From an uncultured Ruminococcus sp. (GTDB lineage: Bacteria > Bacillota > Clostridia > Oscillospirales > CAG-272), in NCBI GenBank assembly GCA_902796505.1, contig CADBPA010000258.1:1-5316 (forward strand): 5,316 nucleotides of DNA. The letters run 5' to 3'. Within the stretch, counting starts at the first letter, position 1; every line of letters begins with the position of its first letter. Below are positions 1 through 5,280 of this stretch, in pieces. Made by a program: the position numbers and the translations under genes. Below the pieces are notes generated by a model. The model was given only the letters and a program-made list of their open reading frames with translations, made no database searches and was not told where the DNA came from.

Positions 1-281
1 AACTCGGCGGTGCTGTTGGTCGCGTAGCGGTTATCAAAGAGGTCTCCGCAGAAGAGAACGAGATCGATCTGCCGTTCGCGCACGTAGGTCATCAGGTCGC
101 CGAAGGTCTTGCGCAGGGCGCGGCGGCGCTCCTCGCTCTTCTCGGCGGAAAGACCGACGACCGGTGCGTCCAGATGAATATCGCCGCATTGCAGGATCCG
201 CAGGCGGATCTTCTCGTCGCCTTTCTGCGCGGCGGAAGTTTCTGCCGATGGGTTCGCGGTCATCTTTTCCATATCTTGCAT
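1..281 (-). CDS. YhaO/SbcD-type metallophosphoesterase (DNA repair exonuclease family), N-terminal part only
   Basis: Reading the minus strand from the ATG at 281-279 gives 93 intact codons before the window edge. Residues 33-38 read GDIHLD and residues 79-83 read GDLFD. These are the first two metal-binding blocks of calcineurin-like phosphoesterases, with D34, H36, D80 and D83 as the expected metal ligands. The wording and spacing resemble the YhaO/SbcD nuclease branch, where the enzyme is a Mn-dependent DNA nuclease usually paired with an SMC-like ATPase (YhaN or SbcC). That partner would lie outside the window. The first ~27 residues are a polar extension that YhaO-type proteins usually lack, so starts at Met4 or Met7 remain possible; no better in-frame start exists before an upstream in-frame stop. 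AGGGAG at 300-295 is the nearest Shine-Dalgarno-like site, rather far at 13 nt. The family is clear; the exact subfamily is inferred because the rest of the gene is missing. Confidence 0.85.
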   Translation of the reverse strand, partial: MQDMEKMTANPSAETSAAQKGDEKIRLRILQCGDIHLDAPVVGLSAEKSEERRRALRKTFGDLMTYVRERQIDLVLFCGDLFDNRYATNSTAE

Positions 282-321
282 CGTCTCACTTCTGCTCCCT
301 ATCTTATTTTCTTTCCTCTAT

Positions 322-350
322 ATTATAACACTTCTTTTTGTGCTTTTCAA
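322..350 (-). promoter_or_regulatory. Sigma-A promoter of the metallophosphoesterase gene
   Basis: On the minus strand TTGAAA (350-345) and a perfect TATAAT (327-322) are separated by exactly 17 bp. Transcription would begin near 315, giving a leader of about 34 nt before the ATG at 281. It faces away from the methylase promoter at 379-407. Confidence 0.8.
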
Positions 351-378
351 CGATTTTACAAAAAAATTTCAAAAACTA

Positions 379-407
379 TTGCACAATCCTGAAAAATGTG
401 CTACAAT
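379..407 (+). promoter_or_regulatory. Sigma-A promoter (extended -10) of the methylase gene
   Basis: TTGCAC (379-384) and TACAAT (402-407) are 17 bp apart, and TG at 399-400 makes an extended -10. The start of transcription is expected near 414. This matters for the gene call: ATG codons at 338 and 340 lie upstream of the transcript, so the methylase must start later, at 470. The 28 bp between the two divergent -35 boxes (351-378) is A/T-rich, with a run of A at 360-366, and would be a natural place for shared control; no clear operator palindrome was seen. Confidence 0.75.
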
Positions 408-421
408 ATATTCATATAAAA

Positions 422-439
422 CGAGGCAGAAACGCCTCG
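422..439 (+). other. 5'-leader stem-loop of the methylase mRNA
   Basis: CGAGGC (422-427) pairs perfectly with GCCTCG (434-439) around a 6-nt loop, about 8 nt from the predicted transcript start. It could protect the 5' end of the mRNA. It is not followed by a T run, so it is not an intrinsic terminator. Just downstream, TTTCC (446-450) can pair with GGAAA (454-458), which partly covers the Shine-Dalgarno AAAGGAG at 456-462. The pairing is visible; any function is inference. Confidence 0.4.
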
Positions 440-469
440 GCGGATTTTCCGTCGGAAAGGAGCACGTCG

Positions 470-1987
470 ATGCTGGCATTAGCGGTACGCAACACCGGAA
501 AGTTGATCCGGGAACAGTCGAAAAGCGAAAACGTTCGTCTTGGGAGACTTTTTACCAAGAAGGACACCGCGCGCCTGATGGCGGGAATGTTCCTTCCGGA
601 CGAGAAGCGGGAGGCCTATACCGTTCTCGATCCCGGAGCGGGGACGGGGATCCTCGCGGCGGCTGCCGTGGAACAGATCTGCAAGAGCGCGCCCGCCGTT
701 CACCGCATCTTTCTGACCTGCTACGAAAACGATCCGCTCTTTCTGCCGATGCTGGAGGACAATCTCGAGCGCGTCCGCAGAAAGGCGCGCCATGATTACG
801 ACGTGCGGCTCGACGTCACCCTTTATAAAGAGAATTATCTGACCGACTCGAAGAAGCACTACACCGTTCGCCTCGGCAGGCAGGAGCCGGATAAATTCGA
901 CCTGATCCTCTGCCGGCCGCCGGTCGAACTGATCGAAAAGGGATCGGCGGAAGCCGAAGCCGTCGGCGGCGTGACGCAGCTGAAGATCAGCGCGGCGTAT
1001 CTCTTTGCCGCGACGGCGCGCAGAAATCTCGAAGAGGGCGGTCAGCTGATCATCGTTCTGCCGACGACGGTCGCCACCGCGTCCTCGCTGACCGAATTTC
1101 GCCGCGCGATGGCGGAGGAGCTTTCGCTGCGCGCGATCCACCTGTTTATCGGAAAGCGGAAGAACGCAAGCCGCGCGATCCCGCTGAAAAAGGAGATCGT
1201 TCTTTCCTACGTCCGCTCCGGCGCGCCGGAGGAGATCACGATCACGACCTCGACCGACGCCGGAAAGCCCGAAAACGTCGTCACGCTGCCGCCGCTGCCC
1301 TACGATTTCGTGGTAGACCGCCGGGACGGAACGCTGACGCTGCCGAAGAGCGTAGAGGACACGAAGATCGTCCGCTTCTTTGAAAAATTCCCCGAAACGC
1401 TTTCGGGGATGGGGCTGAAAATGTCCACCGGGCTCGTCATCGACTCGAAATGCCGCGATCTGCTCTTCACCGACCGCGTCGCCGGCTGTTATCCCCTGAT
1501 CCGCCCCGCCGCGCTGCAGAACGGAAAGGTGGAATTTCCGATCCCGATCCCGAAGCAGTACATCGCGCCGAAAAATCCCTCGCTGGTTCAGCGCAACAAG
1601 AATATGATCTTCATCAAGCGCGTTCCGGCGAAGAGCGACGAGCGGTTTCTCAACTGCGCCGTGTATCTGGCGACGCAGCTGCCGAGCTACGAATATATCA
1701 GCACGCACAACAAGATCAACTTCATCGACACGCGCAAAAAGAACGCCGAGATCCCGGCGAGATTTGCCTACGGGCTTTTCGCGCTGCTCAATTCCACGAT
1801 CTACGACCGCTATCTTTCGATCGTCTCGAAATCCAAGCAGATCAACGCGAAGGAGATGCGCGATCTTCCGCTTCCGCCGCGCAATCTGATCGAAAATATG
1901 GGCGGCCGGCTGATGAATCTGCGGCGCACCGACGTCGCGGCGTGCGACTCTATTGTAAATCAAACTTTACATATTATTGAAAAATAA
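470..1987 (+). CDS. Eco57I/PstI-type N6-adenine DNA methylase homologue with altered catalytic motif
   Basis: The ATG at 470 follows AAAGGAG (456-462) by 7 nt and lies after the predicted transcript start, giving 505 aa. Visible parts: a motif X-like segment (L24-G25-R26-L27-F28-T29); motif I DPGAGTGIL (54-62), the SAM-binding loop; motif II acidic E86 in CYEND; and a C-terminal block with LLNS (439-442) and QINAKEMRDLPLP (457-469). That last block resembles the end of PstI/BsuBI/Eco57I-type methylases, next to the target recognition region. This family methylates adenine N6 in DNA. However, the place of catalytic motif IV, normally (N/D)PP(Y/F), reads RPPV (149-152) at the end of a correct preceding strand, FDLILC. 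Both the catalytic polar residue and the aromatic are therefore changed, so the protein may bind SAM and DNA without normal catalysis, or use another chemistry. No endonuclease gene follows; the neighbours are a divergent nuclease and a ribosomal GTPase. The fold is confident; activity is uncertain. Confidence 0.82.
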   Translation: MLALAVRNTGKLIREQSKSENVRLGRLFTKKDTARLMAGMFLPDEKREAYTVLDPGAGTGILAAAAVEQICKSAPAVHRIFLTCYENDPLFLPMLEDNLERVRRKARHDYDVRLDVTLYKENYLTDSKKHYTVRLGRQEPDKFDLILCRPPVELIEKGSAEAEAVGGVTQLKISAAYLFAATARRNLEEGGQLIIVLPTTVATASSLTEFRRAMAEELSLRAIHLFIGKRKNASRAIPLKKEIVLSYVRSGAPEEITITTSTDAGKPENVVTLPPLPYDFVVDRRDGTLTLPKSVEDTKIVRFFEKFPETLSGMGLKMSTGLVIDSKCRDLLFTDRVAGCYPLIRPAALQNGKVEFPIPIPKQYIAPKNPSLVQRNKNMIFIKRVPAKSDERFLNCAVYLATQLPSYEYISTHNKINFIDTRKKNAEIPARFAYGLFALLNSTIYDRYLSIVSKSKQINAKEMRDLPLPPRNLIENMGGRLMNLRRTDVAACDSIVNQTLHIIEK

Positions 1988-1994
1988 ACCAAGC

Positions 1995-2028
1995 GGGCTG
2001 CCGCACAGAGACGGCAGCCCTCCTTTTA
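1995..2028 (+). terminator. Probable intrinsic terminator after the methylase gene (or leader attenuator of the next gene)
   Basis: GGGCTGCCG (1995-2003) pairs perfectly over 9 bp with CGGCAGCCC (2012-2020), with an 8-nt loop, followed by TCCTTTTAT. The stem is strong but the T run is short and interrupted, so read-through is likely. If transcription of the next gene starts in the A/T-rich end of the methylase gene (about 1951-1990), the same hairpin would lie in its leader and act as an attenuator. The hairpin ends 33 bp before the start codon at 2054. Confidence 0.65.
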
Positions 2029-2038
2029 TCCCGGAAGG

Positions 2039-2044
2039 AAGGAG
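2039..2044 (+). promoter_or_regulatory. Shine-Dalgarno of the GTPase-NYN gene, with a facing anti-SD stretch
   Basis: AAGGAG lies 9 nt before the ATG at 2054, inside the purine run GGAAGGAAGGAG (2033-2044). The sequence CTCCTT at 2020-2025, right behind the hairpin, is its exact complement and could hide it in the mRNA. The ribosome binding site itself is clear and fixes the start; the sequestering pairing is only a possibility. Confidence 0.8.
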
Positions 2045-2053
2045 AGCGGACGA

Positions 2054-4681
2054 ATGGAAAACGAGAAGAGAAAACGGCTGACGGTCGGCATCACGGCGCA
2101 CGTGGACGCCGGGAAAACCACGCTCTCCGAATCGATGCTCTATCTTTCGGGAAGCATCGGAAAGCTCGGCCGCGTCGATCGTCGGGACAGTTATCTCGAC
2201 CACGGATCGGTCGAGCGGCAGAGGGGCATCACCGTCTTCTCGAAGCAAGCCCTTCTGACCGCCGGGCAGACCGATATCACCCTGATCGACACGCCGGGGC
2301 ATATCGATTTTTCCTGCGAGGCCGAGCGTTCGCTTGCGGTGCAGGACTATACGATCCTCGTCATCAGCGCGGTCGAGGGAGTTCAAGCGCACACCAAAAC
2401 GCTCTGGCATCTTCTGCGCGCAAGGCGGCTTCCGGTCTTTCTCTTCATCAACAAAACCGACATTGCGATGCGCGACCGCGCCGAGATCATGGACGAGCTG
2501 CGCCGCGAGCTTTCGCCGCGCTGTGTGAATTTTTCCGAGACCGACCGCGCGAAACTCGCCGAGGACGCGGCGGCGGAGGACGAGGTGCTGATGCGCGGAT
2601 TTTTCGACACGGGTGCGCTCTCGGACGAAGAGATCGCCGACGCGATCGCAAAGCGCGGGATCTTCCCCTGCTTTTTCGGATCTGCGCTGAAGCTCTCCGG
2701 CGTCGGCGAACTGCTCGCGGCGCTCGACCGGCTGACCGTCGATCCCTACCCGGATTCGCTTCCCTTCGGCGGACGGATCTACAAGATCGCGCGGGACGGC
2801 GCGGGCGTCCGCCTCTCCTATCTGAAGATCACCGGCGGCGTTCTGCACCCGAAGGATCTGCTTCGTCTGCGCCGGCAGGACGGCGGAGAGGAGAGGGAGG
2901 AGAGCGAAAAGATCGAAGAGATCCGCCTCTATTCGGGCGAAAAATACAAGGCGGTCAAGGAAGCGCACGCCGGTGAGGTCGTCGCGATCCCCGGACTGCT
3001 TTCGACCTACGCCGGCATGGGGATCGGAACCGAGCAGGACGACGGATCGCTGCTCTCGCCCGTGCTCGATTACCGGATGGAATTTCCCGGATGCGAGGAT
3101 ATTCACGGCGCTTACCTGAAGATCCTGCCGCTTGCCGAGGAAGAGCCGTCGCTCGGGCTTGCCTACGACGAGCAGACGAAGGAAGTCCGGGTGCATCTGA
3201 TGGGCGATATTCAGGCGGAAGTGCTGACCGTGTTGATCTACGAGCGGTTCGGCGTCCGCGTTTCCTTCGGCGAAGGGAGGATCTTATACCGCGAGACGAT
3301 CGCCGCCCCGGTGGTCGGAAACGGGCATTTCGAGCCGCTGCGCCACTACGCCGAAGTCCGGCTTCTGCTCGAACCGCTCCCGCGCGGAAGCGGACTCGTT
3401 TTCGCCTCTCTCTGCCCGACCGATCTGCTTGCGATGAATTGGCAGCGGCTGGTGCTGACGCATCTGGAAGAGCGGGTACACCGCGGCGTTCTGACCGGAT
3501 CGCCGATCACCGATATGAAGATCTCGCTTCTGACCGGGCGCGCCCATCTCAAGCACACCGAAGGCGGCGATTTCCGCCAGGCGACCTACCGCGCCGTGCG
3601 GCAGGGGCTGATGAAGGCCGAATCGATCCTGCTCGAGCCGACCTTCGATTTCCGCATCGAGCTTCCGGCGGAGCATCTCGGGCGCGCGATGACCGATATC
3701 GCAAATCTCTGCGGCGTCGCAGATCCCCCGGAATTTGACGGGGATACCGCGATCCTGACCGGCAATTGCCCGGTCGCCACCATGCGCTCCTATGCGAAGG
3801 ATCTGCGCGCTTATACGCGCGGAGAAGGTAAACTTTTGTTGACAATCGGCGGATATATTCCCTGCCACAACGCCGAAGAGGTGATCGCCTCGGTCGGGTA
3901 CGATCCCGAAACCGATCTGCGCGCCACGCCCCACTCGGTCTTTTGCAGAAACGGCGCGGGATACGTCGTTCCCTGGCAGGAGGCGGACGGGATGATGCAC
4001 ACCGAAGATCCGACGGCGGCGAAAACCCCCGAGGAGGATCTCTCTTCCCCGGCGCGCACCGACGCCGCACCGCGCACGGCGTCCTATCACGAAGGAGTTA
4101 CGCTCGACAAAGAACTCGAACGCATTTTCGAGATGACCTACGGAAAGATCAAGCCGCGCAAGACCGCCGACCGGGTGGAATACCGCGCCGAGGAGCAGAA
4201 GCCCGAAAAGCGCAGAAAGCCGAAGCCGCGCGGCGAGGAATATCTGATCGTGGACGGCTACAACCTGATCTACGCCTGGCCGCAGCTCAAAAAGATCGCC
4301 GACGGCGAGCTTTCCCACGGCAGAGAGATGCTGACGCATATGCTGGCAAACTACACCGCCTTCCGCAAATGCCGCACCGTCCTCGTCTTTGACGCCTACC
4401 GCAGAAAAGGCGGCGAGGGATCGGTCGAGCGGATCGGCGGCGTGACGGTGGTCTATACCAAAGAGGCGCAGACGGCGGACGCGTATATCGAAAAAAGCAC
4501 GCACGAGATCGCCCCGGAACACGTCGTCCGGGTGGTGACGTCGGATATGGCGGAGCAGTTCGTCATTCTCGGAAACGGCGCGCTGCGTGTCACGCCGAAG
4601 GAGTTTATCGCCGAACTGCAGGCGACGTCGCTTGAGATCCGCGAATATATCGACCGCTTTGCGCTGGGATCGGCGAAATGA
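2054..4681 (+). CDS. Fusion of Tet(M)/EF-G-like ribosomal GTPase with C-terminal YacP/Rae1-type NYN ribonuclease
   Basis: 875 aa, against about 640 for Tet(M). The G domain is complete: G1 AHVDAGKT (15-22), G2 RGIT (57-60), G3 DTPGH (79-83, catalytic H83), G4 NKTD (133-136), G5 GSALK (209-213). EF-G-like domain II begins near 238, and domains III-V run to about 650, closing with W641 and M647-M648-H649. A linker follows (650-729): acidic and Pro-rich, then a helix-like LDKELERIFEMTYG segment (684-697), then a basic stretch rich in Lys, Arg and Pro. Residues 730-870 match YacP/Rae1 closely: YLIVDGYNLI (730-739), VFDAY (778-782), QTADAYIEK (806-814) and TSDMAEQF (829-836). D734, D780, D809 and D831 form the expected acidic metal site. 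Family knowledge: Tet(M)-type GTPases bind the ribosomal A site, and B. subtilis Rae1 cleaves mRNA there. Inference: a one-protein A-site GTPase-nuclease for ribosome rescue or drug stress. The Tet(M) tetracycline loop is replaced, so drug resistance is not assured. Confidence 0.92.
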   Translation: MENEKRKRLTVGITAHVDAGKTTLSESMLYLSGSIGKLGRVDRRDSYLDHGSVERQRGITVFSKQALLTAGQTDITLIDTPGHIDFSCEAERSLAVQDYTILVISAVEGVQAHTKTLWHLLRARRLPVFLFINKTDIAMRDRAEIMDELRRELSPRCVNFSETDRAKLAEDAAAEDEVLMRGFFDTGALSDEEIADAIAKRGIFPCFFGSALKLSGVGELLAALDRLTVDPYPDSLPFGGRIYKIARDGAGVRLSYLKITGGVLHPKDLLRLRRQDGGEEREESEKIEEIRLYSGEKYKAVKEAHAGEVVAIPGLLSTYAGMGIGTEQDDGSLLSPVLDYRMEFPGCEDIHGAYLKILPLAEEEPSLGLAYDEQTKEVRVHLMGDIQAEVLTVLIYERFGVRVSFGEGRILYRETIAAPVVGNGHFEPLRHYAEVRLLLEPLPRGSGLVFASLCPTDLLAMNWQRLVLTHLEERVHRGVLTGSPITDMKISLLTGRAHLKHTEGGDFRQATYRAVRQGLMKAESILLEPTFDFRIELPAEHLGRAMTDIANLCGVADPPEFDGDTAILTGNCPVATMRSYAKDLRAYTRGEGKLLLTIGGYIPCHNAEEVIASVGYDPETDLRATPHSVFCRNGAGYVVPWQEADGMMHTEDPTAAKTPEEDLSSPARTDAAPRTASYHEGVTLDKELERIFEMTYGKIKPRKTADRVEYRAEEQKPEKRRKPKPRGEEYLIVDGYNLIYAWPQLKKIADGELSHGREMLTHMLANYTAFRKCRTVLVFDAYRRKGGEGSVERIGGVTVVYTKEAQTADAYIEKSTHEIAPEHVVRVVTSDMAEQFVILGNGALRVTPKEFIAELQATSLEIREYIDRFALGSAK

Positions 4682-4715
4682 AGCCCTTCACCGGCCGATC
4701 CCGTTTTTGATTTTT
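4666..4715 (+). terminator. Intrinsic terminator overlapping the 3' end of the GTPase-NYN gene
   Basis: GGGATCGGC (4666-4674), which encodes the last residues of the protein, pairs over 9 bp with GCCGATCCC (4694-4702). TTTTT follows at 4704-4708, with a second T run at 4711-4715. The 19-nt loop contains the stop codon (4679-4681) and can itself fold as TGAA/TTCA (4679-4682 with 4687-4690). The terminator thus starts inside the coding sequence and separates this gene from the tRNA unit. Confidence 0.75.
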
Positions 4716-4884
4716 CGATTTTGCCGCTTCCCGCTTTGCGTTTTTACCGCCTCCGTTTTTTTTGACGCTGCGATCTGCTCCGCGCGCCTCTGTGCACGCC
4801 CCGGACGATACGGCATATGCGGAGGCGATTTCCGCCCGAAAAGTTTTTTGCGTTTCGTCGAAAAAACTTTCAAAAAACGCTTGA
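4714..4884 (+). repeat. Tandem direct repeat, copy 1 (171 bp)
   Basis: This copy is directly joined to copy 2 (4885-5054). Aligning the two by eye gives about 8 substitutions and one T of length difference (eight Ts ending at 4763 against seven in copy 2), or roughly 95% identity. Each copy starts TTCGATTTTGCC and ends CAAAAAACGCTTGA. It contains a perfect 10-bp inverted repeat, AAAGTTTTTT (4840-4849) with AAAAAACTTT (4861-4870). No start codon with a ribosome binding site and no protein family is visible. Reading frames that cross it give the same low-complexity peptide twice and break at the T indel, so it is treated as non-coding. Confidence 0.9.
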
Positions 4885-5054
4885 TTCGATTTTGCCGCTT
4901 CCCACTTTGCGTTTTTACCGCCTCCGTTTTTTTGACGCTGTGATCTGCTGTGCGCGCCTCTGTGCGCGCCCCGGACGATACGGCACAAGCGGGGGCGATT
5001 TCCGCCCGAAAAGTTTTTTGCGTTTCGTCGAAAAAACTTTCAAAAAACGCTTGA
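4885..5054 (+). repeat. Tandem direct repeat, copy 2 (170 bp), ending inside the tRNA promoter -35 box
   Basis: This is the second copy, immediately after copy 1. Its inverted repeat is AAAGTTTTTT (5010-5019) with AAAAAACTTT (5031-5040). Its last bases, TTGA (5051-5054), are the first four bases of the -35 box of the tRNA promoter. Copy 1 carries the same TTGA at 4881-4884 but has no -10 box at the right distance, so only copy 2 is attached to a working promoter. This fits duplication of the upstream part of the promoter region. Confidence 0.9.
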
Positions 5055-5079
5055 CTTTTCCTTTCGGCTGTGATATAAT
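5051..5079 (+). promoter_or_regulatory. Strong sigma-A promoter of the tRNA unit
   Basis: TTGACT (5051-5056), a 17-bp spacer and a perfect TATAAT (5074-5079), with TG at 5071-5072 making an extended -10. Transcription would start near 5086, leaving a leader of about 28 nt before the first tRNA; that leader holds a small GCTC-GAA-GAGC hairpin (5091-5101). Upstream lie A6 tracts at 5031-5036 and 5042-5047, 11 bp apart, in the place of an UP element. This matches the strong promoters usual for stable RNA genes. Confidence 0.85.
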
Positions 5080-5113
5080 ATCATGGCGAGGCTCGAAGAG
5101 CTGAGTTTTACAT

Positions 5114-5190
5114 GGCGGAATAGCTCAGTTGGCTAGAGCATTCGGTTCATACCCGACAGGTCGTTGGTTCAAATCCGACTTCCGCTACCA
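5114..5190 (+). tRNA. tRNA-Met (CAT anticodon), elongator type
   Basis: A full cloverleaf can be drawn. Acceptor GGCGGAA (5114-5120) pairs with TTCCGCT (5180-5186), with G·U at the first pair. The D stem is GCTC (5123-5126) with GAGC (5136-5139). The anticodon loop TTCATAC (5146-5152) carries CAT at 5148-5150. The T arm is GTTGG, TTCAAAT, CCGAC (5163-5179). The 3' CCA is encoded (5188-5190). The base of the anticodon stem (5141 with 5157) is a T·C mismatch. The paired 1:72 position and the lack of three G-C pairs next to the anticodon loop argue against initiator tRNA; the overall sequence is closer to elongator Met than to lysidine tRNA-Ile(CAT), though that is a judgement by eye. Confidence 0.92.
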
Positions 5191-5195
5191 TATCC

Positions 5196-5270
5196 GGCCC
5201 GTTGGTCAAGCGGCTAAGACACGGCCCTTTCACGGCTGTAACGGCGGTTCGATTCCGCCACGGGTCACCA
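5196..5270 (+). tRNA. tRNA-Glu (TTC anticodon)
   Basis: Acceptor GGCCCGT (5196-5202) pairs with ACGGGTC (5260-5266), with one G·U. The anticodon stem CGGCC (5222-5226) pairs with GGCTG (5234-5238), and the loop CTTTCAC carries TTC at 5229-5231. The T arm is around GGCGGTTCGATTCCGCC. The 3' CCA is encoded (5268-5270). The gene begins only 5 bp after the tRNA-Met CCA, so both are cut from one transcript. Confidence 0.95.
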
Positions 5271-5280
5271 TAACGGCAAT

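Noticed and set aside
174..392. Short plus-strand open frame across the nuclease start and promoter region
   Set aside because: It runs opposite the metallophosphoesterase coding DNA and through two promoters, has no ribosome binding site, and its product has no recognisable features.
338..469. Upstream extension of the methylase frame to an ATG at 338
   Set aside because: The promoter at 379-407 places the transcript start near 414, there is no ribosome binding site at 338, and AAAGGAG sits correctly before the ATG at 470. The extra 44 residues look like translated leader DNA.
479..1963. Long open frame on the minus strand opposite the methylase gene (494 codons)
   Set aside because: Low-complexity Arg/Asp-rich product without motifs; it is an antisense shadow of the codon pattern. 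The same applies to the long minus frames at 1967-3196 and 3284-4522.
2054..4681. Calling the GTPase gene a tetracycline resistance gene
   Set aside because: The domain IV loop that displaces the drug is not conserved and a nuclease domain is attached, so resistance cannot be claimed from similarity alone.
4231..4681. Internal translation start giving a free NYN ribonuclease
   Set aside because: The only nearby candidate, a GTG at 4250-ish within the first strand of the domain after a purine-rich GAGGA, would remove part of that strand; no convincing site was seen.
4714..5054. Tandem repeat as a CRISPR array or insertion sequence
   Set aside because: There are only two units of 170 bp with no spacers, no terminal inverted repeats at the unit ends, no flanking target duplication and no transposase.
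4587..5104. Open frames on both strands across the tandem repeat, giving a repeated peptide
   Set aside because: They lack ribosome binding sites, contain the same Cys/Phe/Arg-rich peptide twice because of the DNA repeat, and the frame is broken by the T-run length difference between copies.
5114..5190. Reading the CAT tRNA as initiator tRNA-fMet
   Set aside because: The first acceptor pair is G·U rather than the unpaired C-A type, and the three G-C pairs next to the anticodon loop are absent.
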